From assembly GCA_022826725.1 (NCBI GenBank), contig JAJDUF010000012.1, positions 62,001 to 126,000 on the forward strand: a stretch of DNA of 64,000 nucleotides. The letters run 5' to 3'. The DNA is from Chloroflexota bacterium. GTDB lineage: Bacteria; Chloroflexota; UBA11872; UBA12225; JAJDUF01. The notes beneath the pieces are model-generated. The model had not been told where the DNA came from. It saw nothing but the letters and a program-made list of their open reading frames with translations, and made no database searches. The position numbers were made by a program, and so were the translations under genes. Positions 52,150-59,538 of the stretch are shown here, in pieces (positions within the stretch are counted from its first letter, which is position 1; every line of letters begins with the position of its first letter).

Positions 52150-52593
52150 ATGTTACGTACTATGTTCGCGCTGGGGCTGGTTTTTGTTGCCTTTCTCATT
52201 ATGTATGGCGCGATTATCGTCATCTTCCTGATGGGTCCGGGCGTCCTGGATGAGTTGTTGGGTGGGCGAGGCTCGGTCATCGCGGCGTTCGTAGCCTTTG
52301 GCATCGCCATCTTGATTACCCGGCGCGTGATGCAGTGGTCGGACCGGCTGCTGTCCGGGGAGGACGATGCTCAGGCGCTGCTCGACCGGATGACGCCGCC
52401 GCCTACGGAAGAGGACCACTTGGCGACGCAGGCCCAAGTTGCGCGGAACAAGCGTTGGGCGTATCTGCGCCGCACGCGGCAGTTCGATAAGCTCGCCGCC
52501 CTAGAATCCGAGGAGGCGGAGCGCGCCAAGGAGGCGCAAGCCGCAGACGCGGAGCCGGAGGCCGGTGAGCCGTCAGCGGAGCGGCGGCAGTAG
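52150..52593 (+). CDS. Small membrane protein, unknown
   Basis: A 147-residue protein with two hydrophobic segments (LRTMFALGLVFVAFLIMYGA IIVIFLM region at residues 3-28, and VIAAFVAFGIAILITRRVM at about 42-60), then an acidic, helical cytoplasmic tail with LATQAQVARNKRWAYLRRTR and EAERAKEAQAADAEPEAGEP. No family is recognised. The 3' end overlaps the convergent gene by 21 bp. GGGGAG lies about 10 nt before ATG. Confidence 0.55.
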   Translation: MLRTMFALGLVFVAFLIMYGAIIVIFLMGPGVLDELLGGRGSVIAAFVAFGIAILITRRVMQWSDRLLSGEDDAQALLDRMTPPPTEEDHLATQAQVARNKRWAYLRRTRQFDKLAALESEEAERAKEAQAADAEPEAGEPSAERRQ

Positions 52594-53787
52594 CCCGGCA
52601 TCGGCGTGCTCCCACGCTGCCTCCGTGAGCGCCCACAGCCCGCCGCCGACGAGCGACTGACCGCCGAGGGCCACCGGCACCGGTGCAGCGCGTGCTGCGG
52701 CGGTGAACGAGCGCAGTTCCGCGTGACGGATTCGCTCGACGCAGCCCAAGTCGGAGTAGAAGCGGTCGGCCGTGGCTACGTCCCAGCCCAGGTGGCGGAA
52801 GATGGGGCGCGTATCCATAAACACCGCGTCCGATCCCAGGTCCGCGAGCGCCGCGAAGAATCGCCGAGCGCCAACCTGCTCCAGGAACATGCCGAGCAGG
52901 GAGCGTACCTCCCCTCGGCGGTCGCGCCCGGACGCCTGCATCCCGCGCTCCTCGGCATAGATGCGGAGCCGACAGGCGAGGTCCTGGCGCAGGCCGCCAA
53001 AGGCGCTGTTGCTCACGCGGCCGGCCAGACAGACCTCGGCGCCGGGGCGGACCAGAGGGGGCATCAGGGCGGCGAGGTGTTGGTCCGGCCAGCCGTTTCC
53101 TCCCCAGGGGATTGCTTGTAGGGCGGCTCGGGTATGCGGGTAGGTGCCGTGATGCAGGTTCAGAATGGCAATGTCGGCCGGGGTGTCAATATCGAAGAGC
53201 GAGCCGACGGACGGCGGGAGGTCCTCGCGGGTCAGGCCGGCCTGTCGCTGCAACAGGACGGCCAGTTGGTTATCGCGGTGGGGCGGCAGGTCAATGTGGC
53301 GGATGGCAGAGGCCGGGGTCCAGCCGAGAAAGTCGGCCGACCAGAAGTTGTTGGCGCTTACCACGCCGGTGCCGGTTCCCGGTCCGGCGGCCGGCTGCGC
53401 GAGCAGCGTGTCGCACAGGCGCGTCAGCGTGTGCGGGGAGAGCAGCGGCGCGGCGCCGGCGCCGAAGTAGACGGCGTGGCGGATGGAGAAACGCTCGATG
53501 ACGCTGGCTAATCGCCGGCCGAAGTGAAACGGCTCGGCCGCGGCGTCGAGGTCAACATGCACCGGCGCAGTGGCCGGTGCCTCGCGGCTCGTGCGGCGCA
53601 GGCGGTCGGCGCCATCACTGTCGGCGACCACCGCCACGACTCGTCCGATCCGGTCGCAGGCTTGGGCGAGGGACACCAAGTCGAGCGCCGCGGCCTGGCG
53701 GATGCCGGCGACGGCCCGCTCCACCGGAGAAGGGCCGGGTTGGCCGATAAAAGTGATGAGGTCTACCTGGGTGGCGGAGGCGGTCAC
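52573..53787 (-). CDS. Nucleotidyltransferase-like protein of unknown role
   Basis: A 404-residue protein. Residues about 85-200 look like a GT-A/MobA-type nucleotidyltransferase: HAVYFGAGAAPLLSPHTLTR, VVSANNFWSADFLGWTPASA and VGSLFDIDTPADIAILNLHH, the last like the Asp-containing DIDTPxD motif of CofC/MobA-like enzymes. The remaining half (PLVRPGAEVCLAGRVSNSAF, FFAALADLGSDAVFMDTRPI) is unfamiliar. The Rossmann-like N-terminus lacks a clear LAAGxGxRM loop. The GTG at 53787 is preferred because AAGGG lies about 9 nt upstream; TTG 53796 is an alternative. It is preceded 24 bp upstream by an isomerase-like gene, so they form an operon. Confidence 0.5.
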   Translation of the reverse strand: MTASATQVDLITFIGQPGPSPVERAVAGIRQAAALDLVSLAQACDRIGRVVAVVADSDGADRLRRTSREAPATAPVHVDLDAAAEPFHFGRRLASVIERFSIRHAVYFGAGAAPLLSPHTLTRLCDTLLAQPAAGPGTGTGVVSANNFWSADFLGWTPASAIRHIDLPPHRDNQLAVLLQRQAGLTREDLPPSVGSLFDIDTPADIAILNLHHGTYPHTRAALQAIPWGGNGWPDQHLAALMPPLVRPGAEVCLAGRVSNSAFGGLRQDLACRLRIYAEERGMQASGRDRRGEVRSLLGMFLEQVGARRFFAALADLGSDAVFMDTRPIFRHLGWDVATADRFYSDLGCVERIRHAELRSFTAAARAAPVPVALGGQSLVGGGLWALTEAAWEHADAGLLPPLR

Positions 53788-53810
53788 GCGCGACAACCCT
53801 TGGCTGATAG

Positions 53811-54659
53811 CTAGTGGCTGGTCAGCGAGTTGAGCAGTTCGATGGCCGCGCGGATGTCGGCCGCCTGCTGCGGTCCGCTGATTTCGCGCTCGATGGTGAT
53901 GGCGCCCCGGTAGTCCAGCGCCTGGAGCTTGGCGATGAACACGGGAAAGTTCACCCGGCCTTGGCCCAGGGGCTGCTCGTGGCCGAGCGCCCGGCCCGTC
54001 GTGGGATAATCGCCGTCCTTGGCGTGGACGCCCTTGATGAGCGTGCCGAACTGATCCACCGCGTCGAGCGGGTTTGCCTTGCCGTAGAGGAGCAGATTGG
54101 CCGGATCGAGGTTGATGCCGAGATTGTCGGTGCCGATGTCATCGAACGTGCGGAGCAGCGTCGTCGGCGTCTCCTGGCCGGTCTCGAACCACAGCTCGAT
54201 CCCGTGCTCGGCGCAGGTGTGCGCGAGCCGCGTGAGCGCGTCTACGGTGCCCGGATACCGGGGATCGTTCGGGTCCTCGGGGATGAAGCCCATGTGCCCG
54301 GTGAGCGAGGGGGCGCCGATCCACGCCGCAAAGGCCGCCGCCTGCTGGAGCGCGACCAGCCGCTCCGCGCGAGTCTCCGGCGGGACCAGGCCCAGCGTCA
54401 GCGGCCCTTCGTAGAAGTTCCATACCCGCCGGCCGGGCGCGTGTGCCCAATGCGTCGTGACGGTGACTTGGTGCTGCTCGGCGGCGGCGCGTACCTGATC
54501 GGCTTTGGCTGGCGTGTACAGGGCTGGGTCGTCGGTGGTGAGTTGGCAGGTGGGTAAGTCGAACGCGGCCACGCGCCGGAGGGCTGCATCGGCGTCGTCT
54601 TGCAGGCGGGTGATGATGCCCAGCGCGAATGGCGCGTGCTGATTGCTGGCGGTGCTCAC
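53811..54659 (-). CDS. Sugar phosphate isomerase/epimerase-like TIM-barrel protein (1)
   Basis: A 282-residue xylose-isomerase-like (AP endonuclease 2 fold) barrel protein. Visible barrel motifs are WIGAPSLTGHMGF, CAEHGIELWFETGQETPTTL with the metal Glu, LGINLDPANLLLYGKANPLD with the metal Asp, GVHAKDGDYPTTG with the metal His, and ALDYRGAITIEREISGPQQA with the final Glu. GTG 54659 follows GGAGG at 7 nt. It is followed after 23 bp by the NTP-transferase-like gene. Substrate not known. Confidence 0.85.
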   Translation of the reverse strand: MSTASNQHAPFALGIITRLQDDADAALRRVAAFDLPTCQLTTDDPALYTPAKADQVRAAAEQHQVTVTTHWAHAPGRRVWNFYEGPLTLGLVPPETRAERLVALQQAAAFAAWIGAPSLTGHMGFIPEDPNDPRYPGTVDALTRLAHTCAEHGIELWFETGQETPTTLLRTFDDIGTDNLGINLDPANLLLYGKANPLDAVDQFGTLIKGVHAKDGDYPTTGRALGHEQPLGQGRVNFPVFIAKLQALDYRGAITIEREISGPQQAADIRAAIELLNSLTSH

Positions 54660-54764
54660 GGCGGTACCTCCGGTGGGATGCGGCGGTGCTGGTTATGCGG
54701 GTGGTTGCTGGGCATTGTACCCGACGGATGGATGGGATAGACAGGGTGGTGGGATGGTACGGGC

Positions 54765-54925
54765 CTCACCCCCCGGCCCCCTCTCCACCATGTAGAGAGG
54801 GGGTGGAGCGCTCGGACCGGGGCCGCTGCATGTCCCTGGACGGCGGCTTGCGCTGCAACGACCAGCGCCGGGACGCGATGAATCGCGCCCCTACACGAAA
54901 ACTACCCTTGTGAGGGAAGGAGGTG
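54765..54925. repeat. Repeat modules A and C
   Basis: A (CCCTCTCCACCATGTAGAGAGGG, one mismatch in the stem) at 54778-54800 and C (GACGCGATGAATCGCGCCCC) at about 54873-54892, then CTACACGAAAACTACCCTTG, the same tail as at 61713. Confidence 0.7.
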
Positions 54926-54927
54926 GC

Positions 54928-55839
54928 TCACCCTAACTCGGCCAGTAGCTCACGCACGTAGTTGAGGCTGCGGGCATCGCTGGTGAGCTGGTCGCCGTCT
55001 CGTGCGCCTTCGACAGCCAAATACCCGTCAAAGCCGGCCTCGTGCATGGCCGTGATAGCGAAGCGGTAGTCAATATCGCCGTCGGGCAGGGGCACTCGCA
55101 GGAAGATACTGTGCCGTAGCTCGGGGATGTGGACGCGGACCAGGTTCTTGCAGTGCATATACATGGCCCGCGGGGCTAGCGCGACGATAGCCGCCTCGGT
55201 GGTCTCCTCCGGGGTCTCGTAGGTCCAGTAGACGTTGCCTAGATCGGGGTTGGCCCCGACGTTGGGACGGTCAATCAGGTCCAGGATGTGGAGCGCCGCC
55301 CAGCTACAGTCGGCTATCGAGTGCTGGTGGACTTCGATAGAGATACGGATGCCCTCGTCGGCGGCGAGATCGGCAACCTCGCGGAAGCCGTCGGCGGTCC
55401 GCTCGAAATCGCTGGTGCTAGCCAGGCGGCTGGAGCCTTGCGAGATCGGGTCGCCGACGAAACTGCCCGGTCCGCCCGGATCGCGTGGCGGCGTCGTGAC
55501 CGTGGCGTTGAGCACATCGGCCCCGATCTCGGCGGCAAAGCGCACTGCGTTCTCCAACCGCTCGCGGTTCGCCGCCGCCACGCGGGGATCGTGCAGGCCG
55601 CCGCCGCCGCGCACTGCCGCGCAGGGCAGGTCCAGGGCACGCAGCACCCGCCGTAAGTCCTCGCGCTGGGCGGTAGTGTAGCTCTCGGCGAGCGCCGCCG
55701 GCAGCTCGATACCATCGAAGCCGGTGGCTTTGACCTTGGCCAGATAGGCCCGGCCCAGAGCCGCTTCGCTCGCGGGCGGGAATTCCCCGCCCTGGTAGGG
55801 GTAGAAGACGCTGCGACGGTAGGCATAGCAGACCTTCAT
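54928..55839 (-). CDS. Sugar phosphate isomerase/epimerase-like TIM-barrel protein (2)
   Basis: A 303-residue protein of the same fold as the preceding isomerase but not a close paralogue. It has ATGFDGIELPAALAESY, IGADVLNATVTTPPRDPGGP, DEGIRISIEVHQHSIADCSW with the metal Glu, VGANPDLGNVYWTYETPEET with the metal Asp, MYMHCKNLVRVHIPELRH with the metal His, and EAGFDGYLAVEGARDGDQL with the last Glu. GGAGG lies 10 nt before ATG 55839, which rejects the upstream start at 55905. The C-terminus is followed by the A-C repeat. Reaction not known. Confidence 0.85.
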   Translation of the reverse strand: MKVCYAYRRSVFYPYQGGEFPPASEAALGRAYLAKVKATGFDGIELPAALAESYTTAQREDLRRVLRALDLPCAAVRGGGGLHDPRVAAANRERLENAVRFAAEIGADVLNATVTTPPRDPGGPGSFVGDPISQGSSRLASTSDFERTADGFREVADLAADEGIRISIEVHQHSIADCSWAALHILDLIDRPNVGANPDLGNVYWTYETPEETTEAAIVALAPRAMYMHCKNLVRVHIPELRHSIFLRVPLPDGDIDYRFAITAMHEAGFDGYLAVEGARDGDQLTSDARSLNYVRELLAELG

Positions 55840-55926
55840 CACGCTGGGTCCTCCCTCGTTTCCTAATCCTAGGCTTCCTAGGCGCTGTTGGCGTTTCCCG
55901 GCCATTGCCGTGCAAGTAGGAACGAT

Positions 55927-55992
55927 GCCCCCCTATGGTCCCCCCGCGCTGCAAGGGGATGTGGATTCCGGCGGAAGCCGGAATGACGAACA
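55927..55992. repeat. Repeat modules E and D
   Basis: CCCCCCTATGGTCCCCCCGC at 55928 is module E, and GGATTCCGGCGGAAGCCGGA with ATGACGAACAT is the D variant at 55963. Confidence 0.65.
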
Positions 55993-56092
55993 TAGGGGCC
56001 GCTCACACTCGCTCATGATGCAGGATGGTCAGCATGAGCGGAGCGGCCGGCGGGGCACTCCGTGTGGCGCCGCTCCGGGAGCCGGTCCGGCG

Positions 56093-57469
56093 CTAAGGAT
56101 ACAGTCCGCGCAGGCGGGTGGCCTCGGCAACCCGCGAGATGGCGAGCATCTGCGCGCCCTGGCGGAGGTCAACGTCGTGCTCTTGGGCCATCCGATACAC
56201 CTGATCGAAGCTGCGGACCATAATGCGGTGGAGCTGCCGGTTGATCTCCGCTTCATCCCAGAAGAAGTGCTGGAGGTCCTGGACCCACTCGAAGTACGAC
56301 ACCGTGACGCCGCCGGCATTGCAGAGGATATCCGGGATCACGAACACTCCTCGGTCGTGCAGGATGGCGTCGGCCTCCGGGGTCGTCGGCCCATTTGCCG
56401 CCTCGGCGACGATCTTGGCCTGGACCCGCTCGGCCACCGCGGCCGTGAGCTGGTTTTCCAATGCCGCCGGAACGAGGATGTCGCACTCGAATGTTAGGGG
56501 ATCGGAGCTGGTGATCGGGGTTGTATCGCCAAAGCCGACGACGGACCCGGTTTCCTCCCGATGGCGCAAGAGCCGGTGCGGATCGAAACCGCGTATATCG
56601 GCGATGCCGCCCTCGGCGTCGCTCACCGCGACGATGCGGCAGCCGAGATCATGGAGCAGCCGGGCAGCGGTGGCGCCGACGTTGCCGAATCCCTGCACGG
56701 CGACCGTGCTGCCGGCGAGGTCGAGGCCGAGGCGCTTGGCGGCCTGTTGGATGGTGAAGACACACCCGCGGCCGGTCGCTTCGATGCGACCTTCCGAGCC
56801 GCCGATACTCACGGGCTTGCCCGTCACGACCGCGGTGGCGGTATAGCCCTTGTGCATACTGTAGGTGTCCATCATCCAGGCCATAACCTGCGGGTCCGTA
56901 TTCACGTCGGGCGCCGGGATGTCGCTGTGCGGGCCGATCAACGGCTCGATTTCCAGGGTGTAGCGCCGGGTCAGCTTCTCAAGCTCCGTTGGCGACAGCT
57001 CCCGCGGGTCCACGGCCACGCCGCCTTTGGCGCCGCCGAAAGGAATGTTCACGACGGCGCACTTCCACGTCATCCACATGGCGAGCGCGCGGACCTCGTC
57101 GAGGTCGGCTTGGGGGTGGTAGCGGATGCCGCCCTTGCCGGGACCGCGGGCCAGGTTGTGCTGGACGCGGTAGCCGGTGAAGGAGCGGACCGAGCCATCG
57201 TCCAGCTGCACCGGGAAATGCACAGTGAACTCGCGCTTGCAGTTGCGGAGCACCGCGCGCTCGTCGGCGCCGAGGCCCAGACGGTCGGCGGCGAGATCGA
57301 ATTGCTGCCGGGCAATGTCCCAGGCGTTCAGCCCCTCTCCGAGAGGAGCAGTGGGTGCCGGTGGTGCTATGCTGGGGATACTCCATCCGTTGGGAGCAGC
57401 AGTGGTGTGGCCGAGGTGGCCGGGGGATGGGTATGGGGAAACCGCTGCGCTGCGACGCACGTCTGCCAT
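56093..57469 (-). CDS. gdhA: Glutamate dehydrogenase
   Basis: A 458-residue Glu/Leu/Phe/Val dehydrogenase that interconverts glutamate and 2-oxoglutarate with NAD(P). It shows the substrate-binding lysines in GPGKGGIRYHPQADLDEV and VNIPFGGAKGGVAVDPREL, IPAPDVNTDPQVMAWMMDTY, the Rossmann motif VAVQGFGNVGATAARLLHDL and AEAANGPTTPEADAILHDRG. The first about 50 residues (Pro/Ala-rich, ending LGEGLNAWDIARQQF) are longer than usual and may be partly non-conserved. GAGGAGG lies 8 nt before ATG. It is a single gene, regulated independently. Confidence 0.93.
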   Translation of the reverse strand: MADVRRSAAVSPYPSPGHLGHTTAAPNGWSIPSIAPPAPTAPLGEGLNAWDIARQQFDLAADRLGLGADERAVLRNCKREFTVHFPVQLDDGSVRSFTGYRVQHNLARGPGKGGIRYHPQADLDEVRALAMWMTWKCAVVNIPFGGAKGGVAVDPRELSPTELEKLTRRYTLEIEPLIGPHSDIPAPDVNTDPQVMAWMMDTYSMHKGYTATAVVTGKPVSIGGSEGRIEATGRGCVFTIQQAAKRLGLDLAGSTVAVQGFGNVGATAARLLHDLGCRIVAVSDAEGGIADIRGFDPHRLLRHREETGSVVGFGDTTPITSSDPLTFECDILVPAALENQLTAAVAERVQAKIVAEAANGPTTPEADAILHDRGVFVIPDILCNAGGVTVSYFEWVQDLQHFFWDEAEINRQLHRIMVRSFDQVYRMAQEHDVDLRQGAQMLAISRVAEATRLRGLYP

Positions 57470-57834
57470 AGACAGTACCTCCTCATTGAAGTACTTATGG
57501 GTGTCACGCTGCCGTTGACCTGACCGCCAGGTCCAAGCGTGACGCCCTCCCTATGATTGTAGCGGTCAAATCCGCTGCACGGCAACCGCTGGGGGGTGGG
57601 ATCTACCCCCCCGGCCCCTTCCCTTCAGGGAATGGGAGCGATGGCGGCGACCTTTAGTCCCTTCCCTCCAGGGAGGGGTTGGGGGTATGTATGCTCTGCG
57701 CGACGGTGCTGCTATCCGCTTGGTCCGGTTACTCGTCCGGGCATTGCCGCTACAATGACGGGTGAGGGTGGCGCAGACGTGGTACGTCGGCAAGCCGACA
57801 GAGCAAAGGAGACTGCCCGAATGGGCAAGCGTGC
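57470..57834. other. Intergenic region with A-like repeats and a short leader ORF
   Basis: No gene of usual length. It holds the hairpins at 57597-57687, a -10-like TACAAT at 57751-57756 on the + strand, and the 5-codon ORF MGKRA at 57821-57838 that ends over the start of the nucleotidyltransferase gene. Confidence 0.5.
57597..57687. repeat. Two A-like hairpins
   Basis: CCTTCCCTTCAGGGAATGGG and CCCTTCCCTCCAGGGAGGGG, each a hairpin resembling the module at 7451. Confidence 0.6.
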
Positions 57835-57838
57835 ATGA
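57821..57838 (+). other. Five-codon leader ORF before the nucleotidyltransferase
   Basis: ATG GGC AAG CGT GCA TGA (MGKRA) starts 9 nt after AAAGGAG (57805-57811), and its stop overlaps the next gene's ATG (57835). The main gene has no Shine-Dalgarno of its own at normal distance. Confidence 0.4.
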
Positions 57839-58587
57839 TGAAAGGCATTGTTCTCGCCGGTGGGACCGGGTCGCGCCTGGCCCCACTGACCAACATCACC
57901 AACAAGCACCTACTGCCGATCTACGACCGGCCCATGATCTACTTTGCGCTGGAGGCGCTTGTGCGCGCCGGGCTGGAGGAGATCATGGTCGTGACCGGCG
58001 GTAATCACGCGGGCGAGTTCCTGCGCCTGCTGGGCAGCGGCGGGCCGGTGGGGCTGCGGAGCTTGCAATACGCTTATCAGGAGCGACCGGGAGGGATTGC
58101 CCAGGCGCTAGGGTTGACCGAGCACTTTGCGGCCGGCGATAAGGTCGTCGTGATGCTCGGCGATAACATCGTCGAAGACGATCTCGCCTCTATTGTCCAG
58201 CGTTTCGAGCGGCAGGAGCGGGGAGCGCGGCTGCTGCTGAAGGAGATCGCGGACCCGGCGCACCTGCGGCATCTCGGCGTAGCCGTCTTCGACGGCGATG
58301 AGCCGGAGCGGCTGGTGGACATCGAGGAAAAGCCGGCGCACCCGCGCTCTGCGTATGCCGTCACCGGCGTCTACTTCTATCCGGCCGAAGTATTCGACAT
58401 TGTGCAGACTCTCAAGCCGTCGGGGCGTGGCGAGTTGGAGATTACCGATGTCAATAAAGCCTTCCTCGAACGGGGTCAGGTCGAGCACGACGTCTTGTCC
58501 GGTTTCTGGGGCGATGCCGGCGAGTCTATCGAGGCGTACTACGCCTGCACGCAGTATGCGCGCGCTCGTATCCTCGCCAGCGGCTAG
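57835..58587 (+). CDS. Sugar-1-phosphate nucleotidyltransferase (RmlA-like)
   Basis: A 250-residue nucleotidyltransferase like glucose-1-phosphate thymidylyltransferase, which makes dTDP-glucose for cell-surface sugars. The N-terminal MMKGIVLAGGTGSRLAPLTN is the NTP-binding loop; IYDRPMIYFALEALVRAG, VVVMLGDNIVEDDLASIVQR with the metal Asp, YAVTGVYFYPAEVFDIVQTL and RGELEITDVNKAFLERGQVE are typical of RmlA. The protein is 250 residues, about 40 shorter than proteobacterial RmlA, as in some archaeal/bacterial short forms. No rmlBCD genes are adjacent, so the nucleotide sugar is uncertain. Confidence 0.85.
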   Translation: MMKGIVLAGGTGSRLAPLTNITNKHLLPIYDRPMIYFALEALVRAGLEEIMVVTGGNHAGEFLRLLGSGGPVGLRSLQYAYQERPGGIAQALGLTEHFAAGDKVVVMLGDNIVEDDLASIVQRFERQERGARLLLKEIADPAHLRHLGVAVFDGDEPERLVDIEEKPAHPRSAYAVTGVYFYPAEVFDIVQTLKPSGRGELEITDVNKAFLERGQVEHDVLSGFWGDAGESIEAYYACTQYARARILASG

Positions 58588-58707
58588 AGAGGCCAGTGCG
58601 CTGGTACTCGAATTGGCGTGTCGGCACAGTGTAGGGTAACTGCTCTGAGCAAGGGTACCCGAGCGCTAGATAGGACATGGTAGACTGTCGGCAGTAAAGG
58701 TGAGTGG

Positions 58708-59010
58708 ATGATGGTTGCGGTACCAAGGAAAGTATCGCTCGATGAACTCGAGTCGGACATTCTCGGCATTCTCGATCATGTAGTTCAAGAGAACGAGCCT
58801 GTATTGATCGAACGAGATGGAAGTGAGATTGCATTGCTCCATCCTATTGCATCTGAGCAGAGGAGGCAACGGGCTGAGGAGCAAGAGGCTGCTGATCTCA
58901 GAGCTTCCCTCTCGGCCGCCGGTGGATGGCAGGGCCTCGTAGACGCCGAGGCACTGAAGAAGCGGATCGCTGCCGCGCGCGGTTCTCGCCGGCCTGCGGT
59001 GACGCTGTGA
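58708..59010 (+). CDS. Antitoxin of a VapBC-type system (Phd-like)
   Basis: A 100-residue protein with a Phd/YefM-like N-terminus: RKVSLDELESDILGILDHVV and EPVLIERDGSEIALLHPIAS. The C-terminal 50 residues (QRRQRAEEQEAADLRASLSA, ALKKRIAAARGSRRP) are a helical, charged tail that would wrap the toxin. Its TGA overlaps the toxin's GTG start (GTGA). Such proteins repress their own operon and neutralise the PIN toxin. The region is AT-richer than its surroundings. Confidence 0.8.
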   Translation: MMVAVPRKVSLDELESDILGILDHVVQENEPVLIERDGSEIALLHPIASEQRRQRAEEQEAADLRASLSAAGGWQGLVDAEALKKRIAAARGSRRPAVTL

Positions 59011-59438
59011 AATACCTGGTTGATACCGACTGGGTGATTGACTATCTCAACCAGCGTTCACCCGCACATGACGAACTCCCAAGTCTTTTCCCTCATGGTG
59101 TTGCCATAAGTATCATCACCTTCACCGAGATTTATGAGGGTATTTACAGCAGCCGTGATCCTGAGCGAGCGGAGCAGGTCTTTCTCGATTTCTTGAGAAG
59201 CTGTCGAGTCCTTGCCCTCACGCGCGCTGTTGCCAAGCGACATGCACGCATTCGTGGTGAACTCCGCCAGCGTAAACGACCCGTGACTCACCGTGCGCTT
59301 GATCTTCTTATTGCGGCAACCGCGCTTGCCCGTGAGCTGACTCTCGTCACTAACAATCTCCGGGACTACACGGATATTCCCGCCCTACGGCTCTATCCAA
59401 GCGGTGCCTCGCAGGCGGGACCGTCCACGCCTGAGTAA
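59007..59438 (+). CDS. PIN-domain toxin (VapC-like)
   Basis: A 143-residue PIN-domain ribonuclease starting with GTG 59007, which overlaps the antitoxin stop. Family acids are present: Asp6 in YLVDTDWVIDYL, Glu in SIITFTEIYEGIYSSRDP, and Asp in HRALDLLIAATALARELTLV, followed by TNNLRDYTDIPALRLYPS. In VapC toxins these four acids bind Mg for tRNA or rRNA cleavage; the target cannot be inferred. Translational coupling by the GTGA overlap is usual for VapBC. Confidence 0.88.
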   Translation: MKYLVDTDWVIDYLNQRSPAHDELPSLFPHGVAISIITFTEIYEGIYSSRDPERAEQVFLDFLRSCRVLALTRAVAKRHARIRGELRQRKRPVTHRALDLLIAATALARELTLVTNNLRDYTDIPALRLYPSGASQAGPSTPE

Positions 59439-59538
59439 GCTGGCACCCTGCTCTCTCGGCGCGTCGTCTATAGTTAGGGGCGCCGCCGTCCTGGCGAGGG
59501 GAGCGGTGCAATTCGCGTGGTTTGGGAGGATTCGCATT

